Below, piece after piece: positions 1 to 5,891 of a DNA stretch of 7,724 nt (positions within the stretch are counted from its first letter, which is position 1; each line of letters starts with the position of its first letter). Location of the stretch: positions 1-7,724 of the forward strand of contig JBBRPS010000495.1 in assembly GCA_038227745.1 (NCBI GenBank), in the 5' to 3' direction. Below the pieces are notes generated by a model. It was given only the letters and a program-made list of their open reading frames with translations. It had not been told where the DNA came from and ran no database searches. The translations under genes and the position numbers were made by a program. The stretch is from DASPXY01 sp038227745. GTDB taxonomy: Bacteria > Planctomycetota > Planctomycetia > Gemmatales > Gemmataceae.

Positions 1-55
1 AGCCAGATCCCGCTACGCGGACCCCGCGCTCGCCCCCGCGTAGCGGGATCTGGCT
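1..55. repeat. Perfect hairpin, 20-bp arms, at window edge
   Basis: Positions 1-20 are the exact reverse complement of 36-55, leaving a 15-nt loop (21-35). The loop contains CCCGCGCTCGCCC (23-35), which is also the centre of the hairpin at 4365-4418 although the arms differ. No T-run follows on either strand, so it does not look like a standard intrinsic terminator. It lies downstream of the minus-strand gene ending at 220. It is probably a dispersed intergenic palindrome; it may extend left of the window. Confidence 0.8.
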
Positions 56-59
56 CACC

Positions 60-74
60 GCTCGCGGCTAAACG
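60..74. repeat. Half-copy of the 4365-4418 palindrome arm
   Basis: GCTCGCGGCTAAACG at 60-74 is identical to 4404-4418, the right arm of the hairpin upstream of fusA. Here the partner arm is absent, and only a small stem (59-64 with 73-78) can form. It sits 4 nt after the 1-55 hairpin. The rest of the gap up to 219 shows no gene or clear terminator; it has only a short palindrome at 187-200. Confidence 0.6.
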
Positions 75-219
75 AGCGCGCTTTGACCGTACTGCCCTCA
101 GTAATATTGTCGCAGCAACCTCTCCGAAAAGCAACAGGGCTGCACGCCGCGCGACGAAACCCCTTCACCCGTGCTTCACCAGCCGGGCGGAGAACTCCGC
201 GACACGCAAGCGGCCGGCC

Positions 220-984
220 CTACTCCTCCAGGCTCAACTGCTTGAGCACTCCCTCGAAGCGCCCCCAGGGAATGTCGCGCGTCGCGAGCGGCGCCGAGCG
301 CTTGTCGAGCGCCAGGTCCAGCACGTACATCGTTTCGACGTGCAGCGTGCGCTTCCCCGCCTGCCGGAGCTTGGCAAGGGTCTCCTGCTCGGCGCGGTGC
401 CGCCGGGCGAGGTTTATCAGGGTGAGCACGCGCGCCCCGTCGGAGCCATGCTCGACGCGGACGTTGCGGGCGGCCGGCCACGCCTCGAACAGGGCCAGGT
501 CGGAGGCGGCGATGAGCAGGAGGGTAATCGGCTGGTGCTGGGCCAGCGACTGCGGCTCGCAGCACGGCGCCATCACGTACAGGTCGTGGTCGAAGCCGGC
601 GTTCGCCGTCCGGTCGCACACGAACCCCGTCAGCGTCTCAAGCAGGTACGAGCCCTCGGCCCCCACCATCGAGATGAGCGTGTCCCTGTCCGTGATGGCC
701 TCGGCACGGGCACGGAAGATCGAGGCCAGGTGGCCATTCGGGACGACGTGCCGCAGCTCCCCCTGGCCCAACGAGCGGATGCGCAGAACGGCGGCCCCGT
801 TGTCGCGATGGAGCAGGTGGTGGTGGATGACGACGGTGTCGCGGGCGTCGCCGCGCAGGATGCGCCGCCGTTCGCGAAGGCGCCGCCAGTGGGCGAACAC
901 CCAGGCGATCAATCCGCCCGCGACGAGGCCGATCAGCGGCGGCAGGGCACGCCCGCCCAGTTCCTCGAAGGTCATCGCGATCAT
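220..984 (-). CDS. Membrane-anchored protein of unknown function
   Basis: This 254-residue protein is not one I recognise. Residues 14-32 form one hydrophobic segment, preceded by acidic residues (E7, E8) and followed by a strongly basic stretch (residues 34-44). The positive-inside rule therefore predicts a short outside N-terminus and a large cytoplasmic domain. That domain is mixed alpha/beta, with a run of three His (54-56), a Cys pair (141-142) and a charged helical stretch around 192-212. No enzyme motif is evident. The first ATG (984) is preferred over Met4 because GAGGAGA lies 8 nt upstream (993-999). It follows the SMP-30-type gene in the same direction, but a 24-bp-arm palindrome separates them, so co-transcription is uncertain. 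The gene is likely real because of its length, ribosome-binding site and codon structure; its function is unknown. Confidence 0.7.
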   Translation of the reverse strand: MIAMTFEELGGRALPPLIGLVAGGLIAWVFAHWRRLRERRRILRGDARDTVVIHHHLLHRDNGAAVLRIRSLGQGELRHVVPNGHLASIFRARAEAITDRDTLISMVGAEGSYLLETLTGFVCDRTANAGFDHDLYVMAPCCEPQSLAQHQPITLLLIAASDLALFEAWPAARNVRVEHGSDGARVLTLINLARRHRAEQETLAKLRQAGKRTLHVETMYVLDLALDKRSAPLATRDIPWGRFEGVLKQLSLEE

Positions 985-1018
985 CGCAGGTCTCTCCTCA
1001 CGGGATCCCGTCCGGGCT

Positions 1019-1074
1019 GTGGGTCAGGACTCCGATCCTGACAGGGATTTGTCAGGATCGGAGTCCTGACCCAC
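1019..1074. repeat. Perfect palindrome, 24-bp arms, 8-nt loop
   Basis: Positions 1019-1042 are the exact reverse complement of 1051-1074, with loop AGGGATTT (1043-1050). It fills most of the 108-nt gap between the SMP-30-type gene and the 254-residue gene. Neither side has a T-run, so an intrinsic terminator is not well supported, although a stem this stable could still block transcription or protect a 3' end. A 10-bp perfect palindrome (CGGGATCCCG, 1001-1010) lies next to it. Confidence 0.85.
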
Positions 1075-1092
1075 GACCCTACCAGACGCCTC

Positions 1093-2082
1093 TCACCTGC
1101 TCGCGGGCCACGTCACGCGGCCCGGCGTCGTGGTGCGAATGCTGTAGAGGGTGCCGCCGCCCGTGACGTACAGCGTCCGCAGGTCGTCACCGCCGAACGC
1201 GCAGTTCGTCACCTCGTCGCGCGGCACCGGCAGGAAGGCGAGCAGCTTGCCCGCGGGGCTGAACACGTAGACGCCGCCCTTGACGTCCTTCGCCGGCTCG
1301 AACGGCGGGTTCGGCTTGTTCAGCCCCGCCGCCACGTACAGCCGACCTTTGCGATCCTGTTTCACCCCGTCCGGGCCGCGGCCGGTGCCCCAGTCGTGGA
1401 TCAGCTTGCGGCTCGCCGCGTCCACACCGCCGTCCTGGCGCAGGGCGAAGCGCCACAGTTTGCGGGCGCCGCCGGCGGTGTCGTTATTGTTGTCCGCGAC
1501 GTAGAGGAAGCGGTCGTCGGCCGACACCAGCACGCCGTTGGCCCGTTCCACCTCGCGGCCGAGGACGCGCGTGACCGTGCCATCGAGGTCGATACGGTAG
1601 ACGCCCTCGACGGTACGCCCCTTGTCGTCGCGGATCTCCATGCCGGAGCGGTCGCCATAGCGCGGGTCGGAGAAGTAGACGCGGTCGCGCGAATCGAGCG
1701 TAAGGTCGTTCGGCGTGTTGTAGCGCTTGCCCTGGTAGCGCTCCGTCAGGACGGTGACCTTGCCGTCGCGGCCGGTGCGCGTGACGCGCCGCAGGCCCGG
1801 CTCGCAGGCGAGGAGTCGGCCCTGACGGTCGAAGAGCAGGCCGTTCGTGCCGGCGCCCTTGCGGAAGACGCTGACCTTGCCGTCGCGGGCGAGACGGTTG
1901 ATGTCGTCGTTGCCGCTGCACAGCACGCCGAGCTTTGGGTCCCACGCCGGTCCCTCGCCGCCGACGCCGCCGGCCGCCTCGACCTTGAGCGCCGCCCCGG
2001 GGGCGAAGATCGCCTCTTCGCCGCCGGCGGCAGGCAGGACCGCCGCCGTCACACACACCGCCACGCTCACGAAGCACCGCAT
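1093..2082 (-). CDS. Exported SMP-30/gluconolactonase-like beta-propeller
   Basis: The 329-residue product matches the SMP-30/gluconolactonase/LRE-like family, six-bladed propellers that bind a divalent metal and commonly hydrolyse sugar lactones. Visible family landmarks are EGPAW (E43), NTPNDL followed by YFSDP (122-140), ANGV (181-184) and GPDG (236-239). By analogy with human SMP-30 (E18, N103, N154, D204), I map the site to E43, N125, N182 and D238, so the metal site appears intact. Residues 1 to about 21 look like a Sec signal peptide ending in a small-residue AAGG stretch, so the enzyme is probably periplasmic or extracellular. The ATG at 2082 is preceded by GAGGGG at 9-10 nt. The gene follows fusA by 154 nt with a GC palindrome between them, and there is no functional reason to link it to translation. 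The substrate cannot be told from sequence; homologues include lactonases and uncharacterised propellers. Confidence 0.87.
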   Translation of the reverse strand: MRCFVSVAVCVTAAVLPAAGGEEAIFAPGAALKVEAAGGVGGEGPAWDPKLGVLCSGNDDINRLARDGKVSVFRKGAGTNGLLFDRQGRLLACEPGLRRVTRTGRDGKVTVLTERYQGKRYNTPNDLTLDSRDRVYFSDPRYGDRSGMEIRDDKGRTVEGVYRIDLDGTVTRVLGREVERANGVLVSADDRFLYVADNNNDTAGGARKLWRFALRQDGGVDAASRKLIHDWGTGRGPDGVKQDRKGRLYVAAGLNKPNPPFEPAKDVKGGVYVFSPAGKLLAFLPVPRDEVTNCAFGGDDLRTLYVTGGGTLYSIRTTTPGRVTWPASR

Positions 2083-2116
2083 GGACAGATTCCCCCTCGA
2101 AGAACGGGAGGCAAGG

Positions 2117-2151
2117 GACCGCGGCGGGCGCGGGCCGCGCCCGCCGCGGTC
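2117..2151. repeat. 35-nt GC-only near-perfect palindrome
   Basis: Positions 2117-2133 are the reverse complement of 2135-2151 around a single central base, so a stem of about 15 bp with a 5-nt loop can form. It lies between fusA (ends 2237) and the SMP-30-type gene (starts 2082). No T-run follows on the minus strand. It could be a rho-assisted or imperfect end for fusA transcripts, or a leader hairpin of the downstream gene. Confidence 0.7.
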
Positions 2152-2199
2152 TATTACTACCCGGGCGCCAACCGCGAGGAAAGAAGGCGGTCTGCCGGA

Positions 2200-2228
2200 G
2201 GTATACCCGCGGGCGGCAACAACAGCAA
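2200..2228 (-). promoter_or_regulatory. Weak candidate promoter for the SMP-30-type gene
   Basis: On the minus strand TTGCTG (2228-2223) and TATACC (2205-2200) are separated by exactly 17 nt. The -35 matches 3 of 6 and the -10 matches 4 of 6 consensus bases. The predicted leader is about 110 nt and would include the 2117-2151 palindrome. In GC-rich DNA such a match can arise by chance, and read-through from fusA is an alternative. Confidence 0.25.
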
Positions 2229-2236
2229 CGCCCGGC

Positions 2237-4342
2237 TCAGTAACCGAACTCCTCCGGGTTCAGCAGCGCCCGTAACACGTCGTCCGGGACTGGCGCGTAC
2301 GCCCTGGGCTGCATCGTCCAGCCGGCCCGCCCCTGTGTCAGGCTCCGTACCTTATCCGAATAGTCGAACATCTGCCGCAACGGCACCAGCGCCTCGATCA
2401 CGCGCAGCTTGCCGCGCGACAACAGCTGCGTGATCTCGGCGCGGCGGGCGTTCATGTCGGCCGTCACCGGGCCGAGGTACTCTTCCGGCACCGTCACCTC
2501 GACGTGCATGACCGGCTCGAGCAGAACCATGTTGTCGCGCAGCGCCCGGTGGACCGCGTCGGCGCCGGCGGCCTGGAACGCGATGTCGTTCGACAGCTCC
2601 TCGTCCATCTCCCCGCCGGTCAACGTCGCGCGCACGTTGATGACCGGGTAGCCCAGCTCGCCCGACAGCAGCGCCCCGCGGATGCCCTGCTCGGCGGCGG
2701 CGGCCAGCTCCGGCGGCAGCATCTCGGGCGGGATCTTGTTCTCCACGACGACCGTCTGCTCGCCCTTGACCGGCTCGAGCTGTACGCTCACCTTGGCGAA
2801 CAGGCCGCCGGCGCCGGTGTGTTTGACGCACTCGCCCTCGACGCGCACCGGGCGACGGATCGTCTCGCGGTAGCTCACGCGCGGCTTGCCGACGCGGATC
2901 TTCAGTTTGTCGTCGCGTTCCATGCGGTGCTGCTTGATCTCCAGGTGCAGCACGCCCATGCCGCTCATCAGCATCTGTCCGGTGTCGGCGTCGATGCGCC
3001 AGGTGAAGGTCGGATCCTCGCGCCGGTAGCGGTTCAGCGTCTCGATCAGCTTGTCCTTGTCGGCCGACGACTCCGGCTCGATGGAGCGGCTGACGACGGC
3101 CTCGGCGAACTGGATCGGCTCCAGGACGATCGGGTGCTGGGGGTCGCAGAGCGTGTCGCCGGTGATCGATTCGCGCGGCCCGGTGATCGCGACGATGTCT
3201 CCCGCCGGGGCCGCCGGCAACTCGTCGCGGTGCCGCGGGTCGGCGTGGGTGTGGTATAGCTTGGTCGCGAACTCCTTGGCGTCGCGGCCGGGGTTCAGCA
3301 CGCGGCTGTTGGCCTTGAGCGTGCCGGAGTAGACGCGGAGGTAGAACAGGTCGGCGTGCTTGTCGGTGATGATCTTGAAGACCAGGCCGCAGAACGGCTC
3401 CTTCGGGTCGGGCTTGCGCTTCTCCTCCCTGTCCTTGTTGCGCGGGTTGCGGCCGACAACAGGCGGGCGGTCGAGCGGACTGGGCAGATACCAGGCGACC
3501 GCGTCCATGAGCGGCTGGATGCCGGCGTGCTCGCGGCCCGAACCGCACAGGACCGGCTGGATGAAGCGCTGGAGCGTCTGTTCGCGCAGCACGGTGCGGA
3601 TCGTCTCGGCGGGGATCTCCTGTCCTTCGAGGTAGGCGGTGGTCAGCCGATCCTGGTCGTCCTTCTGCGTCAGCACCTCGAACAGATGGTCGCGCCAGCG
3701 CTGTACGTCGGCCTGCATGTCGTCGGGGATCGGTTCACTGCGGAAGCTCTTGCCCTGGTTGGCGGGGTCGTAGAAGAAGGCACGCAGCTCCAACAGGTCG
3801 ATGATGCCCTTGAATGGCTTGTGGCTGTCCTTGGGCGAGCCGCTGCCGATGGGGATGGTCACCGGGACGGCGTTGCCCTCGAGGCGGTCCTTGACCTCCT
3901 GGACCGTGTCGGCGAAGTTGGCGCCGACCACGTCCATCTTGTTGACGAACACTAGCCGCGGCACGTGGTACTTATCCGCCTGGCGCCAGACGGTCTCCGA
4001 CTGCGCCTCGACGCCATTTTGGGCGTCGAAAACCACGACCGCACCGTCGAGGACGCGCAGGGAGCGCTCGACCTCGGCGGTGAAATCCACGTGGCCGGGC
4101 GTGTCGATCAGGTTGACGGTGCAGTCGCGCCACTGAAACGGGATGCAGGCGCTGTAAATGGTAATGCCGCGCTCCTGCTCCTCGACGTTGTAGTCCGTCT
4201 CCGCGGTCCCCTCATCGACGCCGCCGAGCTTGTGCTTGACGCCGGCGTAGTAGAGGATATGCTCGGTCGTCGTCGTTTTGCCGGCATCGATGTGAGCGAT
4301 GATGCCGATGTTGCGTATCTTATTTAGGTCCGTAGCCGCCAT
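2237..4342 (-). CDS. fusA: Translation elongation factor G (divergent)
   Basis: EF-G is the cytoplasmic GTPase that drives tRNA-mRNA translocation and, with RRF, ribosome recycling. The 701-residue length is typical. The GTPase domain shows the P-loop AHIDAGKT (16-23), RGIT (58-61), DTPGH (80-84, with the catalytic His84) and NKMD (134-137). Domain II starts near 316, domain III contains GMGVLHLEIK (461-470), domain IV begins near KPRVSYRET (486-494), and domain V ends with RSLTQGR (666-672). Some features are unusual. The G5 loop reads CGSGREHAG (266-274) where canonical EF-G has GSAxxNKG. The first domain IV tip loop is KHTGAGGLFAKV (507-518). The residue aligned with E. coli His583 is Asp580. 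Several bacteria, planctomycetes included, carry alternative EF-G lineages such as spdEFG1/spdEFG2; this may be one, but its str-operon position and intact GTPase argue for the main factor. The ATG at 4342 has GAAGGAG 9 nt upstream. Confidence 0.95.
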   Translation of the reverse strand: MAATDLNKIRNIGIIAHIDAGKTTTTEHILYYAGVKHKLGGVDEGTAETDYNVEEQERGITIYSACIPFQWRDCTVNLIDTPGHVDFTAEVERSLRVLDGAVVVFDAQNGVEAQSETVWRQADKYHVPRLVFVNKMDVVGANFADTVQEVKDRLEGNAVPVTIPIGSGSPKDSHKPFKGIIDLLELRAFFYDPANQGKSFRSEPIPDDMQADVQRWRDHLFEVLTQKDDQDRLTTAYLEGQEIPAETIRTVLREQTLQRFIQPVLCGSGREHAGIQPLMDAVAWYLPSPLDRPPVVGRNPRNKDREEKRKPDPKEPFCGLVFKIITDKHADLFYLRVYSGTLKANSRVLNPGRDAKEFATKLYHTHADPRHRDELPAAPAGDIVAITGPRESITGDTLCDPQHPIVLEPIQFAEAVVSRSIEPESSADKDKLIETLNRYRREDPTFTWRIDADTGQMLMSGMGVLHLEIKQHRMERDDKLKIRVGKPRVSYRETIRRPVRVEGECVKHTGAGGLFAKVSVQLEPVKGEQTVVVENKIPPEMLPPELAAAAEQGIRGALLSGELGYPVINVRATLTGGEMDEELSNDIAFQAAGADAVHRALRDNMVLLEPVMHVEVTVPEEYLGPVTADMNARRAEITQLLSRGKLRVIEALVPLRQMFDYSDKVRSLTQGRAGWTMQPRAYAPVPDDVLRALLNPEEFGY

Positions 4343-4351
4343 GACGCCCCA

Positions 4352-4358
4352 CTCCTTC
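4352..4358 (-). promoter_or_regulatory. Ribosome-binding site of fusA
   Basis: GAAGGAG on the minus strand lies 9 nt before the fusA ATG and fixes the start. It is only a few bases from the base of the 23-bp hairpin, so folding of that hairpin could affect ribosome access. Confidence 0.8.
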
Positions 4359-4364
4359 GCGCCT

Positions 4365-4418
4365 CGTTTAGCCGCGAGCCTCGGGCGCCCGCGCTCGCCC
4401 GAGGCTCGCGGCTAAACG
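4365..4418. repeat. Perfect hairpin, 23-bp arms, in the fusA leader
   Basis: Positions 4365-4387 are the exact reverse complement of 4396-4418, with an 8-nt loop (4388-4395). One wobble pair and three more GC pairs extend the stem to 4361/4422. The centre CCCGCGCTCGCCC (4388-4400) is identical to the loop of the 1-55 hairpin, and half of the right arm recurs at 60-74. No T-run follows. If transcription starts near the TATAAT at 4447-4452, the hairpin forms in the fusA 5' leader directly before the ribosome-binding site. Confidence 0.85.
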
Positions 4419-4446
4419 GGGCCTCCTTCCGGCTGCCTCTGCCTCG

Positions 4447-4452
4447 ATTATA
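4447..4452 (-). promoter_or_regulatory. Candidate -10 box (TATAAT) for fusA
   Basis: A perfect TATAAT reads on the minus strand at 4452-4447, about 100 nt upstream of fusA and just after the rpsG terminator. No good -35 is present: the expected place (about 4470-4475) falls within the terminator stem and reads CGGGGT. The box partly reflects the local AT-rich patch at the end of the terminator. Some promoter for fusA is needed if the terminator works, which raises its credibility. Confidence 0.4.
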
Positions 4453-4454
4453 TG

Positions 4455-4496
4455 AAAAAAGGACCTGGAACCCCGCGGTCGGGTTCCAGGTCCTTT
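4455..4496 (-). terminator. Intrinsic terminator of rpsG
   Basis: A perfect 16-bp stem (4458-4473 with 4481-4496) with a 7-nt loop (CGCGGTC) is followed on the minus strand by six T (4460-4455). It starts 22 nt after the rpsG stop codon. This is a textbook rho-independent terminator and would end the rpsL-rpsG transcript before fusA. Confidence 0.9.
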
Positions 4497-4517
4497 GGCA
4501 CTTTTCGCAGCGCGGGA

Positions 4518-4991
4518 CTACCAGGCGAAGTGGGCGAACGCCTTGTTGGACTCGGCCATCTTGATGGTGTTCTCGCGCTTGGTCATGGCCTCGCCCTCAC
4601 GGCGGTAGGCGGCCATCAGTTCATCGGCGAGGCGCAGGAACATCGGCCGGCCGGCCTTGCTGCGCGAGGCGCCGATGAGCCAGCGGATGGCGAGGCTCTG
4701 CTGGCGCGTTTTGTTGACCTGCATCGGTACCTGGTACGTGGCGCCGCCGACGCGCTTGGAGCGGACCTCGACGCTCGGCTTGACGTGTTCGACCGCCTGG
4801 GTGAAGACGTCAATGGGTTCGGCGTCGGGCATGCGCTTCTTGATCTGGTCAAGGGCGCCGTAGAAGATCCGCATCGCGGTCGCCTTCTTGCCCTGCCACA
4901 TCAGGCAGTTGATGAACTTGCTGGCCAGCTTGGAGTTGCAGCGGGGGTCCGGCTTGAGGGTGTCCACGCTGGCGGTACGTTTACGAGCCAT
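4518..4991 (-). CDS. rpsG: 30S ribosomal protein S7
   Basis: S7 is a primary 16S rRNA-binding protein that nucleates assembly of the 30S head and lines the E site. The 157-residue product has the family landmarks LPDP-like KPDPRCNSKLASKFIN (13-28), the block with RVGGATYQVP (80-89), LAIRWL (100-105) and the C-terminal NKAFAHFAW (149-157). The start is the ATG at 4991 (MARKRT), because S7 proteins begin here and AGGAAAG lies 2-3 nt upstream of the final spacer bases (4994-5000). A longer in-frame start at 5060 would add 23 residues with no family similarity and overlap the preceding gene. It follows the zinc-ribbon gene by 71 nt, which include a 10-bp-stem hairpin, and ends just before a strong terminator. 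In E. coli, S7 represses its own operon by binding the rpsL-rpsG intercistronic region; the equivalent gap here is interrupted by an extra gene. Confidence 0.97.
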   Translation of the reverse strand: MARKRTASVDTLKPDPRCNSKLASKFINCLMWQGKKATAMRIFYGALDQIKKRMPDAEPIDVFTQAVEHVKPSVEVRSKRVGGATYQVPMQVNKTRQQSLAIRWLIGASRSKAGRPMFLRLADELMAAYRREGEAMTKRENTIKMAESNKAFAHFAW

Positions 4992-4993
4992 GG

Positions 4994-5000
4994 TCTTTCC
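4994..5000 (-). promoter_or_regulatory. Ribosome-binding site deciding the rpsG start
   Basis: AGGAAAG on the minus strand lies directly before GACC-ATG, just upstream of 4991. It supports the 157-residue S7 rather than the version extended by 23 residues. Confidence 0.65.
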
Positions 5001-5027
5001 TGTTAGTCCCTTGTCTTGATTCGGAGC

Positions 5028-5055
5028 AAGCCCGCCGGTCGCAAGCGGCGGGCTT
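5028..5055 (-). promoter_or_regulatory. Hairpin between zinc-ribbon gene and rpsG
   Basis: AAGCCCGCCG (5028-5037) pairs perfectly with 5046-5055 around an 8-nt loop. No T-run follows on the minus strand, so termination is not expected. Its place in the intercistronic leader of rpsG makes it a candidate for translational control or RNA processing, which is an inference from position only. Confidence 0.5.
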
Positions 5056-5062
5056 CGCAACC

Positions 5063-5302
5063 TCAGTTGAGCGACGGTTCCGCGGCCGCCAGGCCGCCGC
5101 GGTGGGGGGCGACGGCGTGGATGGTGCCGCTCGGCTCGAAGTACACTTCGTTGATGCTACTGCAGGTCGGGCAGGGGATCTTGACGGCGGCGACCGAATG
5201 GGCACCGCCCGTCAACCCCTTCCCGGCACACTTCAGCGTCACGCCCATCGGCGTGCCGCAGGTACAACAGGCGAAATCCAGATCGAGCTTTAGCTCCATC
5301 AT
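5063..5302 (-). CDS. Small zinc-ribbon protein in the str operon
   Basis: This 79-residue protein is not one I can assign to a named family. It has two Cys knuckles, C12-C-T-C15 and C44-P-T-C47, about 30 residues apart, with a further Cys25 between them. The spacing and the beta-rich, Gly-containing surroundings fit a zinc ribbon. The C-terminal 15 residues are low in complexity and probably flexible. There is no signal peptide or membrane segment, so it should be cytoplasmic. A GTG at 5338 would give 91 residues but has no ribosome-binding site; the ATG pair at 5302/5299 has GAGGG about 9 nt upstream and leaves the zinc-ribbon core intact. It lies 100 nt after rpsL and 71 nt before rpsG in the same direction, so it is probably co-transcribed with both. 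A ribosome-related role is suggested by context only. Chance ORF is unlikely given the paired CxxC motifs. Confidence 0.75.
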   Translation of the reverse strand: MMELKLDLDFACCTCGTPMGVTLKCAGKGLTGGAHSVAAVKIPCPTCSSINEVYFEPSGTIHAVAPHRGGLAAAEPSLN

Positions 5303-5311
5303 GAAGAATGG

Positions 5312-5316
5312 CCCTC
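5312..5316 (-). promoter_or_regulatory. Ribosome-binding site deciding the zinc-ribbon start
   Basis: GAGGG on the minus strand lies 9 nt before the ATG at 5302. The upstream GTG at 5338 lacks a comparable site, so the shorter protein is preferred. Confidence 0.5.
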
Positions 5317-5402
5317 GCGGAGTCCGAAAGCGTACCACATCACCGGGGAAGGCAGGGATCGGGCGCGGCAGTTGCCGGAGAGGGCCGCCGGGCCGGATCC
5401 CG

Positions 5403-5777
5403 TTAGCTGCCTTCGCGCTTGGCTCCGTACTTCGACCGGGCCTGTTTCCGGTCGGCGACGCCCTGGGCGTCGAGGACGCCGCGGATGATGTGGTAGCGCA
5501 CGCCGGGCAGGTCCCGGACGCGGCCGCCGCGAACGAGCACGATGGAGTGCTCCTGGAGGTTGTGCCCCTCGCCGGGGATGTAAGCCGTCACCTCGATGCC
5601 GTTGGATAGGCGGACGCGGGCCACCTTGCGCAGGGCCGAGTTTGGCTTCTTGGGCGTCATGATCTTGACCTGGAGGCAAACGCCGCGCTTCTGCGGGCAG
5701 CCGAGCAGGGCCGGGTGTTTCGGCCTGCGGTACTGCTGGCGGCGCGGTTTGCGGACCAGTTGATTGATCGTCGGCAT
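5403..5777 (-). CDS. rpsL: 30S ribosomal protein S12
   Basis: S12 sits at the decoding centre and helps control tRNA selection. The 124-residue protein aligns without gaps to E. coli S12 across MPTINQLVRK (1-10), CPQKRGVC (27-34), TPKKPNSALRKV (41-52), GEGHNLQEHS (69-78) and the C-terminal RKQARSKYG (110-118). Lys43, the main streptomycin-resistance site, is retained. Position 88, Lys in E. coli, is Arg here (codon CGG at 5516-5514). Asp89, the residue methylthiolated by RimO in E. coli, is present. The ATG at 5777 has GGGAGAG about 9 nt upstream. It is the first gene of the minus-strand str cluster, with about 108 nt of leader from the candidate promoter at 5892-5920. The following 100 nt to the zinc-ribbon gene contain no terminator that I can see. 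Confidence 0.98.
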   Translation of the reverse strand: MPTINQLVRKPRRQQYRRPKHPALLGCPQKRGVCLQVKIMTPKKPNSALRKVARVRLSNGIEVTAYIPGEGHNLQEHSIVLVRGGRVRDLPGVRYHIIRGVLDAQGVADRKQARSKYGAKREGS

Positions 5778-5891
5778 TCACTTCTCTCCCGTGGGCCGGG
5801 TACTGCACCCTCACGCTTCCGTTGAGTGAGCCAGCAGTGGTCGGCGTTGGAGGGTCAGCGTGCGGAGCACCCCATACCTCAGGAAACCATT

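Noticed and set aside
83..1069. Plus-strand frame of 328 codons across 83-1069
   Set aside because: It overlaps the 254-residue minus-strand gene, reads as low-complexity Arg/Ser-rich sequence, crosses the 1019-1074 palindrome and has no family features. It is a GC-rich shadow frame.
2117..2151. The GC palindrome as a firm fusA terminator
   Set aside because: No T-run follows on the minus strand, so it is listed only as a repeat with a possible role in transcript ending.
1396..2433. Plus-strand frame of 345 codons antisense to the SMP-30-type gene
   Set aside because: It lies opposite the SMP-30 propeller and the fusA 3' end, is Ala/Arg/Val-rich and shows no motifs.
2352..3548. Minus-strand 398-codon frame inside fusA
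   Set aside because: It is an out-of-frame copy of the EF-G coding region, extremely rich in Arg, Ala and Gly, with no domain.
4992..5060. Upstream start for rpsG adding 23 residues
   Set aside because: S7 proteins begin at the MARK-like sequence, the extension has no similarity, and AGGAAAG supports 4991.
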